From Pseudophaeobacter sp. EL27 (lineage in GTDB: Bacteria > Pseudomonadota > Alphaproteobacteria > Rhodobacterales > Rhodobacteraceae), in assembly GCF_900313025.1 (NCBI RefSeq), contig NZ_OMPQ01000005.1:124001-188000 (forward strand): a stretch of DNA of 64,000 nucleotides. Direction: 5' to 3'. The position numbers and the translations under genes were made by a program. Position 1 is the first letter of the stretch, and every line of letters starts with the position of its first letter. A model generated the notes under the pieces. The model did not search any database. It worked only from the letters and a program-made list of their open reading frames with translations, and had not been told where the DNA came from. Below, in pieces: positions 52,007 through 60,466 of this stretch.

Positions 52007-52437
52007 TAACTGAATATAATGTGTCACCCTTTTATCCCCCCGTCTCGACAAGGCGACACCTGATTGATCCAACCGCCTTTGGACTGGCCATGGTCGGTGG
52101 CCCCATCATCACAGGAATCGCAGGAGCGCCTCTTTTGCTCATCCCTTCCTTTGCGACCCTGTTCGGAGGGCCGATCTACCTATTGGCCGGGGTCCCCGTG
52201 ATGCTTTTTCATCTAAGGCGTCACCGCCCAAAACCTGCTGGCTGGGCCCTGCTCGCATTGGCAACCTTTCTGGCTCTCTTCACCTCAGTCACTCTCATCG
52301 CTTGGGCGAAAAATGGGAACTTAAATGGCATCAGCGCAATCCTGATCTTTGGCAGCGTCTTTGCGCCGATCTGGGGCTCCGTGAGCGGTGCGATCTATCA
52401 CCGCCTGGAACGCGACTTTTTCAAACAAACACTCTGA
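51997..52437 (+). CDS. hypothetical membrane protein
   Basis: A 146-aa protein with about four hydrophobic segments (roughly residues 28-48, 53-70, 82-104 and 110-130). I recognise no family. Its start codon lies in the second 18-bp operator. It is followed after 17 bp by another small membrane protein and then the desaturase, so it is probably part of that regulated operon. Confidence 0.75.
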   Translation: MTEITEYNVSPFYPPVSTRRHLIDPTAFGLAMVGGPIITGIAGAPLLLIPSFATLFGGPIYLLAGVPVMLFHLRRHRPKPAGWALLALATFLALFTSVTLIAWAKNGNLNGISAILIFGSVFAPIWGSVSGAIYHRLERDFFKQTL

Positions 52438-52454
52438 CTGCGAAAGGAAACCAC

Positions 52455-52829
52455 ATGTTACTTGAAATCTCACTCTACCTGGGCCTCGGCCTGCTCATGC
52501 TTCTCTCAATGGCCCTGATGATCCTCAAAATTGGGAGCCTGCTGGGAGACTGCCCCCGCACCGGACGCGCTGCTAAGGCAGCAGCCGTTACCATCGCCAC
52601 AGGCTACGCCATGGTGGGATTGGGCGGTGTGGTCCTGATCGGTGCGGCAATCCCTCTGCTTGAAGACGGTCTTCTTGCCCTGCTCCCGGCACTCGGCCTG
52701 GTGGCGATCTGCCTAGGCCTAGGGCTTTCCCATGCTGTGGCGACCCTGCGCGCCGTTGTGCGCGAGGCGGTGCAAGGGGCTCAACCCCTTCTGCCCACTG
52801 AAAAGAGCAAATCAGCGCGCCCCGCCTAA
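52455..52829 (+). CDS. hypothetical membrane protein
   Basis: A 124-aa protein with about three hydrophobic segments (roughly residues 4-26, 43-68 and 72-95). The upstream in-frame Met is within the previous gene; AAAGGAAA precedes the ATG at 52455. I do not recognise it. It lies 24 bp before the desaturase gene and would be co-expressed with it. Confidence 0.75.
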   Translation: MLLEISLYLGLGLLMLLSMALMILKIGSLLGDCPRTGRAAKAAAVTIATGYAMVGLGGVVLIGAAIPLLEDGLLALLPALGLVAICLGLGLSHAVATLRAVVREAVQGAQPLLPTEKSKSARPA

Positions 52830-52853
52830 AGCCACTCTGGAAAGGAGCAAGAC

Positions 52854-53672
52854 ATGTGCCCGCCCCGCGTCAAAGAAGAGGCACCCCGAAATGTGAACTG
52901 GCAGGATCTGCTGCCAGTCACCCGCCGCCAGCGCTGGGGTGAGCTGACCCTACCGCTGCCCTGGCTGGCGCTCTCCTGGGGGCTTTATGCCTCACCCTTT
53001 TGGCCTGCCGGGGCACTCGCCAGCTTCATGTTCTTCCTCTGCGCGCTGCGGCTGAACCATGAGGCAATCCATGGCAATCTCGGCCTGCCCCGGCGCCTGG
53101 ACTTCGCCCTGTTGCACCTGCTCAGCGCACTGATGATGGGCTGCAACTGCTCCATCGCCTGGAGCCATATGCAGCACCATCGTCACGCCATGGGCCCCGG
53201 CGATATTGAGGGGCATTGCGGTGATATGAGTGCAGCAGAGGTCTTGCTGTACGGTCCCCGGTTTCCTTTCGATCTGATCCATCATTGCTGGCGCGGTGGC
53301 GGGCACAAATGGCGGCGGCGCATGTTCTACGATGGGCTGGGCCTCACGCTCACCCTCGGCCTAGTCTTTCTTAGTGGTTGGACCTTCTTGCTGCTGCATC
53401 TGGCCGCCATGGTGCTGGCGCAATGCCTCACCGCCTTCTTTGCCGTCTGGATCACCCATCAGGGCACCGCAGATACCGGTCTTGCTGGGCGCAGCCAGCG
53501 CGGTCTGTTTGCCCGGCTGGCCTATCTGATGTTTTATCACCGCGAACATCATCTCTTCCCCAGGGTTCCGGTCAGCCGCCTGCCGGAATTGGCCGCACGC
53601 CTAGATGCGCAGGTTCCCGGCTATTGCGAGGCGCGCCAACCGGTGCTGCCCTGGTTGGACCCCGCGCGCTAA
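52854..53672 (+). CDS. fatty acid desaturase family protein
   Basis: Membrane di-iron desaturase/hydroxylase of 272 aa. The histidine boxes are HEAIH (HX3H, near residue 63), HMQHHRH (near 105) and HREHHLFP (HX2HH, near 232), embedded between helices. It would introduce a double bond or hydroxyl in a membrane acyl chain or related lipid. GGAGCAAG lies before the ATG. It ends the operon headed by the GbsR-type regulator. The substrate is unknown, though its place suggests membrane-lipid adjustment. Confidence 0.88.
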   Translation: MCPPRVKEEAPRNVNWQDLLPVTRRQRWGELTLPLPWLALSWGLYASPFWPAGALASFMFFLCALRLNHEAIHGNLGLPRRLDFALLHLLSALMMGCNCSIAWSHMQHHRHAMGPGDIEGHCGDMSAAEVLLYGPRFPFDLIHHCWRGGGHKWRRRMFYDGLGLTLTLGLVFLSGWTFLLLHLAAMVLAQCLTAFFAVWITHQGTADTGLAGRSQRGLFARLAYLMFYHREHHLFPRVPVSRLPELAARLDAQVPGYCEARQPVLPWLDPAR

Positions 53673-53795
53673 GCCGCCAAAAGACCTATCCAACCGCAAA
53701 GCGCCGCAAGGAAAACAGCGCGCCTCAGCAGCTGGTACATTCCGGATTTTGGGACATGGGAAAGGCCTCACCGAATAGAAGGTCGAAGCCCTTGG

Positions 53796-54263
53796 TCAGA
53801 ACGTCGGTTTGGTCAGCATCAGCCAAACAATGGCCAACACCGCCCCAAAAGCGGGAAACCCAAAGGCGAACCACCAACGATAAAACCTATGGTATTTTGC
53901 GGGGAGGGTTTTTTCAGCATCCCGAGCGGCGATGGCGAGATTGCGCATCTGAATTTGCATCCAGACAACAGGCAGCCAAAACGCCCCAACAAATACATAG
54001 AGAGCGAGAGACAGGGCGACCCAGCCCTCAAAGAGCGGCCAGCCGACTTCGCGGGCCAGAAAATAGCCCGTGATCGGCTGGATGATCGCAGCAGAGGCCG
54101 TAAAAACTGTATCCGCGAGCACAACAATGCCAGCAACATGCGCGATGAGTTTGGGGTCCTTGCTGAGATTGGACATAACCATGAAAAAGGCTATGCCCGC
54201 CCCGGTTCCCAATAAAACGGTCGCGCCAAGAATATGCAAAAATAGCAGGGCTTCGTAGGTCAT
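53796..54263 (-). CDS. DUF2269 family membrane protein
   Basis: A 155-aa protein with four membrane helices (about residues 5-27, 45-68, 78-105 and 130-150), beginning MTYEALLFLHILGATVLLGT. DUF2269 proteins are small membrane proteins of unknown role. It overlaps the SDR-DoxX gene upstream by 4 bp (ATGA), so the two are translationally coupled. This pairing recurs in other bacteria, from memory. Confidence 0.88.
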   Translation of the reverse strand: MTYEALLFLHILGATVLLGTGAGIAFFMVMSNLSKDPKLIAHVAGIVVLADTVFTASAAIIQPITGYFLAREVGWPLFEGWVALSLALYVFVGAFWLPVVWMQIQMRNLAIAARDAEKTLPAKYHRFYRWWFAFGFPAFGAVLAIVWLMLTKPTF

Positions 54264-55561
54264 CTGTCTTCCATCATCAGCCATACCAAGGCGGCAAGTG
54301 TCATCCCCGGCAAAACCTTGACCATCGGCCCAAGGGGATCTGCCCAGAGATCGGGGGCGGCAATAAGGCTGCCTATCAGATAGGCGCTCGACAGTCCGAG
54401 CATTCCGAGCGCAGCAGGCTTGGTCCAGCGTCTCCACAAAATTCCGATGCCCAAAATCATATCTGCCACAGCGCCGCCAAACACGGTCGGGGCAATCACC
54501 CATGAGGGCGCCGCGCGCTCCGCCAGAACCGACATGGCGCGCGCCGGATCGATGAGGGTTATCAGGCCGGATAGGAGCCAGAATATGGCCAGTGTCCCGA
54601 TAGCCAGGGGAAGCGCGAGGTAAGCTCGGGAAAAAAGCCGCTCTTGGCGCGTCGCTGGCAAGAGCGCCAATGTATCATCCAGCGATCGACAAGGACACCC
54701 TCCGGCGTTCTTCCACGTGTCCGGGTCACCGCGAACGCCATCCGCAAGTCTTGTAATGGCTGTCGTTCGTAGCGCTGAACGCCACCCGAGGTATCCTAAT
54801 AGATCGGCAATTTTCCCCATGGCAGTCACAAGGGAGCCTGGAAGGGTCGGGCAGGCAACCGGATCCGCCCACCCCTGCCATCTGCGCACCTTTGCCAGCA
54901 GATCCGGAAAACTATGGGCGTCCTGTTCGGTAATATCTGCAATGGTACCGGAGTGTATTCGCCCCTGTGCAGATGCGACAACCGCATCGGCAACATCCCC
55001 AACATAAACCGTCTGGATCTGCGCCTTCGGGAAAACACGTGGCTGGATCAACGGCAGCGCCGAGGCCGCGCGAAGAAGGGCGGTTCCCCCATAGGCCTCT
55101 GGCGACAACACCAGTGTAGGGCGCAGGATGACCCAGTTCTTAGCGCGCGAAGAAAGGATCCTCTCCCCGCGCGCTTTTGTCCGAAAGAAGGCGGTTGATG
55201 CCGTCTCGGAAACACCGGCTGCGGAAATCTGAACGATCCGAACCGGCAACCTTGCAGCCGCCTCAACCAGGCGCGCCACAGCTGTCACATGGATTGCTTC
55301 GAGATCGTCCTTTGCGCCATCCTGAAGCGCGCCCGAGGCGTTCACAACGACATCTACACCATCGAGCATCGCCAACCATTCATCGGTTGTGATGCTTGGA
55401 ATGTCGCGGATAACCCATTCGACAGGCAAGCCCACCGCGTTGGCCGAACGCATCGATCGCCCGAGGCCAGAGACCTCAAAACCTGCCTTGGCAAGAGCCC
55501 GCATGCAGGCGAGCCCAATCAAGCCATATCCTCCAAGAACAATCGCTTTGGGCACTCTCAT
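54260..55561 (-). CDS. SDR-type NAD(P)-binding protein fused to a DoxX-like domain
   Basis: A 433-aa two-part protein. Residues about 1-290 form an atypical/extended SDR Rossmann domain (AIVLGGYGLIGLACMRALAK near residue 5, VVNASGALQDG near 75). About 300-430 form a membrane part of four helices resembling DoxX-like proteins. The start at 55561 is preferred; the longer frame to 55615 adds unconserved residues. Function is unknown: such fusions may reduce or isomerise a hydrophobic substrate at the membrane. It overlaps DUF2269 by ATGA. A 14-bp palindrome lies about 100 nt upstream. Confidence 0.85.
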   Translation of the reverse strand: MRVPKAIVLGGYGLIGLACMRALAKAGFEVSGLGRSMRSANAVGLPVEWVIRDIPSITTDEWLAMLDGVDVVVNASGALQDGAKDDLEAIHVTAVARLVEAAARLPVRIVQISAAGVSETASTAFFRTKARGERILSSRAKNWVILRPTLVLSPEAYGGTALLRAASALPLIQPRVFPKAQIQTVYVGDVADAVVASAQGRIHSGTIADITEQDAHSFPDLLAKVRRWQGWADPVACPTLPGSLVTAMGKIADLLGYLGWRSALRTTAITRLADGVRGDPDTWKNAGGCPCRSLDDTLALLPATRQERLFSRAYLALPLAIGTLAIFWLLSGLITLIDPARAMSVLAERAAPSWVIAPTVFGGAVADMILGIGILWRRWTKPAALGMLGLSSAYLIGSLIAAPDLWADPLGPMVKVLPGMTLAALVWLMMEDR

Positions 55562-55656
55562 TCCTTTTCCGTGCATCAATTGCACATGACCTGGGTTCCT
55601 GAAGAAATCTGGCACTGCTTTGTTAGAATTGGCCAGAAACGGGAAAACCGAAAGAC

Positions 55657-55670
55657 AAACTTTAAAGTTT
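55657..55670. promoter_or_regulatory. 14-bp palindrome upstream of the SDR-DUF2269 unit
   Basis: AAACTTTAAAGTTT, a perfect palindrome, lies 96 nt upstream of the chosen start of the SDR-DoxX gene in a locally A/T-rich stretch. A dimeric regulator (for example of the HxlR or MarR kind) could bind here. It is a lone site and no regulator gene is adjacent. Confidence 0.4.
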
Positions 55671-55733
55671 CCAACTGTGTGGCTTCGGGACTTAACGCCC
55701 AGAACCAGCCTATATGTGCATCCACAAATTAAC

Positions 55734-55776
55734 GATAAAAATCAAACGCCTGCCGAGAGGACCCACGGCAGGCGTT
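55734..55776 (-). terminator. terminator of gshA (minus strand)
   Basis: An 11-bp perfect stem (55745-55755 with 55766-55776, 10-nt loop) followed on the minus strand by TGATTTTTA. It lies 69 nt beyond the gshA stop. The plus strand has GCTTTT after it, so it may act both ways. The rest of the 55562-55844 gap shows no gene. Confidence 0.75.
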
Positions 55777-55844
55777 GCTTTTGTATCTGAAAACCCAGGG
55801 TGCGCCACTCAACCGCGCCCCCTTTTGCCTGTCAGATTTGATCT

Positions 55845-57215
55845 TCAGTAGCTGTAGTCGCCGTAGATCCGGGTCAAATCGCCATTCCAGTCACCATGAT
55901 AGCGCTCCAGCAATTCATCAGCGGGCACCTTGCCACTGTCGAGGCTGTCTTTCAGCGCATTGAGGAAATGAGTCTCATCCGGCACCAGACCACCGGCTCC
56001 GGGACGGGCACGGTTTTTCAGGCCCGCATCGGAAATTGCCACCACTTCGCGGGCCAGATCGTGCATCTTGATGCCATTCACCTCTGCCTGCAGCCCCTCG
56101 CGGGAGGCGGCAACACGCAGGCCTTCGCGGGTCTCGGCATCCCAGCCTTTGACCAGATCCCAGGCCGCATCCAGCGCGGTTTGATCGTAAGTCAGCCCAA
56201 CCCAGAAGGCCGGCAGCGCACAAAGGCGCCGCCAGGGGCCGCCATCCGCGCCGCGCATCTCCATGTATTTCTTGATCCGCGCTTCCGGGAAGGCGGTGGT
56301 CAGGTGATCCGCCCAATCCGACATGGTTGGGGTTTCGCCGGGCAGTGCTGGCAGTTTTCCCTGCAGGAAATCGCGGAAGGACATGCCCAGCGCGTTGATA
56401 TATTCGCCGTCGCGATAGACAAAATACATCGGCACATCGAGCGCATATTGCACGTAAGCCTCAAAGCCAAAGCCCTCGTCAAAGACAAAGGGCAGCATGC
56501 CGGTGCGGCTGTCATCCAGATGCCGCCAGATCTTGCTGCGCCAGCTTTTGTGGCCGTTGGGTTTGCCTTCAAAGAAGGGCGAATTGGCAAAGAGCGCTGT
56601 CGCCACCGGCTGCAGCGCCAGGGCGACGCGCAGTTTCTGCACCATGTCGGCCTCGGAGCCAAAGTCGATATTGACCTGAACGGTGGTGGTGCGGCGCATC
56701 ATGTCCCGCCCCATGGTGCCAACCTTGGCCATATAGTCGTTCATCAGGCGGTAACGCCCCTTGGGCATCAGAGGCATCTCGTCATGGGACCAGATCGGGG
56801 CGGCGCCCAGACCGATAAAGCCCACGCCAATCTTGTCAGAGATATCCTTGACCTCGCGCAGGTGATTGTTCACCTCATCGCAGGTCTCGTGAATGGTCTC
56901 CAGCGGAGCACCAGACAGCTCCAGCGCGCCGCCCGGTTCCAGGCTGACATTGGCGCCGTCCTTTTCCAGACCAATCAGATTGCCGCCCTCAGTGACCGGC
57001 GACCAACCATAGGTATCGCGCAGCCCTTCAAGAACCGCCACAATCGAGCGCTCGCCCTCAAAGGGCAACGGCTTGAGCGTATCTTTGCAATAGCCGAATT
57101 TTTCGTGCTCGGTGCCGATGCGCCAGGCATCACGTGGCTTGCAGCCGCTGGCCAGATATTCGGCCAAATCTTCATGGCGCTCAATGGGTCCGCCGCCGGA
57201 CTGGGGAATGGACAT
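55845..57215 (-). CDS. gshA: glutamate-cysteine ligase (plant type)
   Basis: ATP-dependent first step of glutathione synthesis. 456 aa, the plant-type GCL found in alphaproteobacteria: DAWRIGTEHEKFGY near residue 33, SLEPGGALELSGAP near 90, PKGRYRLMNDYMAKVG near 145, and RTTTVQVNIDFGSE near 173. GGAG precedes ATG 57215; a GTG three codons earlier is less likely. A terminator follows at 55734-55776. Confidence 0.95.
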   Translation of the reverse strand: MSIPQSGGGPIERHEDLAEYLASGCKPRDAWRIGTEHEKFGYCKDTLKPLPFEGERSIVAVLEGLRDTYGWSPVTEGGNLIGLEKDGANVSLEPGGALELSGAPLETIHETCDEVNNHLREVKDISDKIGVGFIGLGAAPIWSHDEMPLMPKGRYRLMNDYMAKVGTMGRDMMRRTTTVQVNIDFGSEADMVQKLRVALALQPVATALFANSPFFEGKPNGHKSWRSKIWRHLDDSRTGMLPFVFDEGFGFEAYVQYALDVPMYFVYRDGEYINALGMSFRDFLQGKLPALPGETPTMSDWADHLTTAFPEARIKKYMEMRGADGGPWRRLCALPAFWVGLTYDQTALDAAWDLVKGWDAETREGLRVAASREGLQAEVNGIKMHDLAREVVAISDAGLKNRARPGAGGLVPDETHFLNALKDSLDSGKVPADELLERYHGDWNGDLTRIYGDYSY

Positions 57216-57294
57216 GCCGGGCACTCCGTCCTGTAGGGTTATCGTGGGTAGAGTTATCTTGGGAAATTAGTGGTGAGCGGAATCGCCACCAGTG

Positions 57295-57822
57295 TCAATG
57301 CAGCCTGTGCAGCGGCGGGCGGCTAGAGCTGCGTTCCCAGATCACGACCTGGTGAGGGCCGGCACGGCGCAGCTCGCTCAGCATCCGCTCGGTCTTCAGT
57401 CCCGGCAGGGCGGCAAAGACATCAAACAATGCCTCATGGCCCGCAGCAGTGACCGGAATTTCCAAAGGCGGCTGCCCCTCTTGTTCCAGCACCCAATGGG
57501 GCGGTTTGGCGGTGTGATCCAGCCGCAGACGTTGCAGCTCGGAGGCGGCAACCGCGCCGCCTGTGAGGGGGCCGAAATAGGCGATCTGACCCTCATCCAC
57601 CTGCACCACCCCGGGACCTCCGGCACCAAGGCGAAAGCGCAGCCTCTGGGCGCCAATCACTGCAATCACCAGCCCGACAACAATCAGCGCCCAGCCGGTG
57701 ACTTCGGTCACTCCAAAAGAGGTAAAGGCCCAGTTCAGCCCCACCAGCAGCATCAGCGCGGCAACAATCAGCTCGCGCCAGCGCCACAGCGCCACACGGG
57801 CCTCGGGACGAATGAAACTCAT
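57295..57822 (-). CDS. hypothetical membrane protein
   Basis: A 175-aa protein with two N-terminal membrane helices (about residues 18-36 and 41-58) and a soluble beta-rich C-terminal half (about 65-175; GVVQVDEGQIAYFGPLTGG). The family is not recognised. GGGAGAG lies 5 nt before the ATG. It sits after the GNAT gene (14-bp gap) on the same strand. From memory it is conserved near gshA in Rhodobacteraceae. Confidence 0.8.
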   Translation of the reverse strand: MSFIRPEARVALWRWRELIVAALMLLVGLNWAFTSFGVTEVTGWALIVVGLVIAVIGAQRLRFRLGAGGPGVVQVDEGQIAYFGPLTGGAVAASELQRLRLDHTAKPPHWVLEQEGQPPLEIPVTAAGHEALFDVFAALPGLKTERMLSELRRAGPHQVVIWERSSSRPPLHRLH

Positions 57823-57836
57823 GGTGTCTCTCCCAA

Positions 57837-58703
57837 TCAGGTCTCTCCCAATGTGATACCTGGATCAAAATTTACAATCCGGTAGCCGCCAATAGGTGCA
57901 AATCCAATCGCCTCATAGGCGCGCGCGGCGGCTGGATTGGCGGCAAACAGGATTGCCTCCGTCACGCCCGCCTCTTGTGCCTCGGCCAGATGCAGGGCTA
58001 CGGCGCGCCGTGCATATCCCTGCCCCCGCATATCGGGCGGCGTATAAACCCCGCCAACCTGAACGATTGCAGGCAAAGCCGCGTTAAAGTTGGTCATTGC
58101 CAGGACTGTGCCATCCAGCTCCAACACCCGCAAACGATCCGCCGCGAGCAGCTCTTGCAGGCTCGCCAGCGCCCTGTCGCGATTCTCCACTGTGTCACGC
58201 GCACCGAGGATCTCCACCTCAGAGGCCAGGCGCCACTGCGCCAGAAGCGGCAGATCCTGTGCGTCTGCCGGGCGCAGCTGGCCTAGACCTGCAGAAAGGG
58301 TGAGGTCGCCAAGGCGGAGATGATAATGCGGTTCCACCTCATCCATCACCGCGTTGTGGCAGGGGAGGTCAAGCGCGGCAACCAGATGGTCGGCCTGATC
58401 CACCGCCCCATTGAGCCCCAACAGTTTGCGGCCATAAAGAGCTTTGCGGATCGCCGGATACTGCGCAGGTGTCAAAGCCGGAGCTTCAAAGACCACATAA
58501 CCTGCCGCAGCATAGCCAATCACCCCGGTGATCTCGCCCGCCGTTTCGCTGAGCCAGAGCACCATGCTCTTGGGGTAATCATTGCCCTGATCTCTCCCAA
58601 GGCCAAAATCGCGCAGGTTGCCGGACAGAAACATTGATGTTGCCACCCGTGGCGCCAGAAAAGCCTCGATAGCGGGCAGATCGGCCGTGGTTGCGCGGTG
58701 CAT
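57837..58703 (-). CDS. GNAT family N-acetyltransferase
   Basis: A 288-aa protein with an N-terminal region (about 1-130) and a C-terminal GNAT domain (about 135-285) with the acetyl-CoA motif A VYTPPDMRGQGYARRAV near residue 225 and NPAAARAYEAIGF near 260. The substrate is unknown. The start at 58703 is 2 bp after the rsmE stop; an earlier in-frame Met at 58733 lies in rsmE. Operon: rsmE, GNAT, membrane protein. Confidence 0.88.
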   Translation of the reverse strand: MHRATTADLPAIEAFLAPRVATSMFLSGNLRDFGLGRDQGNDYPKSMVLWLSETAGEITGVIGYAAAGYVVFEAPALTPAQYPAIRKALYGRKLLGLNGAVDQADHLVAALDLPCHNAVMDEVEPHYHLRLGDLTLSAGLGQLRPADAQDLPLLAQWRLASEVEILGARDTVENRDRALASLQELLAADRLRVLELDGTVLAMTNFNAALPAIVQVGGVYTPPDMRGQGYARRAVALHLAEAQEAGVTEAILFAANPAAARAYEAIGFAPIGGYRIVNFDPGITLGET

Positions 58704-58705
58704 CG

Positions 58706-59431
58706 TCACCAGTCTCCCATTGCCTGCTGCCACAGGGTCATAGCAGCGACAGCAGCGGTATCGGCGCGCAGGATACGGGGGCCAAGGCTGACCACATGGG
58801 CCTGCTCCATCGCGTGCAGGCGTTTGCGTTCCCTGTCGGAAAACCCGCCCTCGGGGCCGATGACAATGGCCCAGGGTGCTGCACTGTGGGATTGTGCAGC
58901 TAGTTGCAGCGCATTACCCACCTCGGCCTCGTCGCAGAACATCAGCTGACGCTCGGCGGGCCAGTGGTCCAGGAGCTGCGACAGTTTTTGCAAATCACCG
59001 ACCTCGGGCACATAGGTGCCGCCGCATTGCTCGGCCGCCTCGACAGCATGGGCCTGCAGACGATCCTGCCGGATGCGTTCGGAATTGGTGTAATCCGTGC
59101 CCACGGGCAGAATGCGGGCGGCGCCCATCTCGGCGGCTTTCTCAACAATGAAGTCGGTGCGGGCCTTCTTGATCGGCGCAAAGATCAGCCACAGATCCGG
59201 CGGCATCTGCAAGGGCTTGCTCTGTTCAATACAGGTCAGGGTGCCGCCGCGCTTGCCTGCCTCGGTGATCTCGGCCTGCCACTCGCCGTCGCGCCCGTTG
59301 AACAGCGCCACCGCTCCGCCCAGGCGCTGCCGCATCACCCCAAAGAGGTAATGCGCCTGCGCCTTCTCCAGAGGAATGGATTGCCCTGCACCCAAAGGGT
59401 GCTCTACATACAGTCTGATTTTTGCACTCAT
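58706..59431 (-). CDS. rsmE: 16S rRNA (uracil1498-N3)-methyltransferase
   Basis: SPOUT-fold methyltransferase of 241 aa that methylates U1498 of 16S rRNA. The N-terminal PUA-like part (HYLFGVMRQRLGGAVALFNG) is followed by a SPOUT domain with VIGPEGGFSDRERKRL near residue 192 and SLGPRILRADTAAVAAM near 215. It diverges from ubiA with 12 bp between starts. Confidence 0.95.
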   Translation of the reverse strand: MSAKIRLYVEHPLGAGQSIPLEKAQAHYLFGVMRQRLGGAVALFNGRDGEWQAEITEAGKRGGTLTCIEQSKPLQMPPDLWLIFAPIKKARTDFIVEKAAEMGAARILPVGTDYTNSERIRQDRLQAHAVEAAEQCGGTYVPEVGDLQKLSQLLDHWPAERQLMFCDEAEVGNALQLAAQSHSAAPWAIVIGPEGGFSDRERKRLHAMEQAHVVSLGPRILRADTAAVAAMTLWQQAMGDW

Positions 59432-59443
59432 GAGGCCCTACAT

Positions 59444-60406
59444 ATGCAAGGTGACGCGCCAAAACCAGATGGTCAGGTCGCAGATGCGGTCAAAGACAAC
59501 TGGGTTGACCGATATGCACCAGAATGGAGCCGCCCCTACCTGCGGCTCAGCCGCGCCGATCGCCCCATTGGTACCTGGCTGTTGCTGATCCCCTGCTGGT
59601 GGGGGCTGGCACTGGCAATCCTCTGGGATGGCACCCCACGCTGGGAAGATGCCTGGATCGCAATTGCCTGCGCCATGGGCGCCTGGTTGATGCGCGGCGC
59701 GGGCTGTACCTGGAACGACATCACTGATCGCAATTTTGACGGCGCGGTTGAGCGCACCCGCTCGCGGCCGATCCCTTCGGGCCAGGTCACGGTGAAGGGC
59801 GCGGTGATCTGGATGGTGCTGCAGGCGCTGATTTCCTTTGGCATCCTGCTGACATTCAATCGCATGGCAATCTCAATGGGGATCCTGGCGCTGTTTCCGG
59901 TGGCGATCTATCCCTTTGCCAAGCGGTTCACCTGGTGGCCGCAGGTGTTTCTGGGCCTCGCCTTCAACTGGGGGGCGCTCTGGGCCTGGACCGCCCATAG
60001 CGACGCGCTGCACTGGCCTGCTGTGGCGCTCTATTTTGCCGGCATCAGCTGGACACTGTTTTACGACACCATCTATGCCCATCAGGATACCGAGGACGAC
60101 GCCCTGATTGGGGTGAAATCCACCGCACGGTTGTTTGGCAGCAATACCCCAACCTGGCTGCGGCGCTTTATTGTCGGCACTGTCAGCCTGATGGCTTTTG
60201 CCATTATTCTGGCGCTGGATCTCGAGGACAACTACTGGGCCTTGGGTCTGGCGCTGCTCGGCCCCTGGGCCATGGGCTGGCATATGACCTGGCAATTGCG
60301 GATCTTTGACGCCGAAAACAATCAACGCCTGTTGCAGCTGTTTCGGCTCAACCGGGATACCGGCTTGATTCCGCTTATTTTCTTCGTTCTGGCCGCCTTC
60401 CTTTGA
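59444..60406 (+). CDS. ubiA: 4-hydroxybenzoate polyprenyltransferase
   Basis: Membrane prenyltransferase of 320 aa that attaches the polyprenyl chain to 4-hydroxybenzoate in ubiquinone synthesis, using the product of the prenyl synthase at 15.8 kb. About eight helices; first Asp-rich motif NDITDRNFDGAVERTRSRP near residue 95 and second motif YDTIYAHQDTEDD near 210. The frame is open upstream inside divergent rsmE, so ATG 59444 is chosen. The BON/OmpA gene follows after 60 bp. Confidence 0.95.
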   Translation: MQGDAPKPDGQVADAVKDNWVDRYAPEWSRPYLRLSRADRPIGTWLLLIPCWWGLALAILWDGTPRWEDAWIAIACAMGAWLMRGAGCTWNDITDRNFDGAVERTRSRPIPSGQVTVKGAVIWMVLQALISFGILLTFNRMAISMGILALFPVAIYPFAKRFTWWPQVFLGLAFNWGALWAWTAHSDALHWPAVALYFAGISWTLFYDTIYAHQDTEDDALIGVKSTARLFGSNTPTWLRRFIVGTVSLMAFAIILALDLEDNYWALGLALLGPWAMGWHMTWQLRIFDAENNQRLLQLFRLNRDTGLIPLIFFVLAAFL

Positions 60407-60466
60407 TTGAAACACCGGGCGCGGATCTATACACAAGACGCAGTTTTTCCAAGGAATAGCCCCTTT

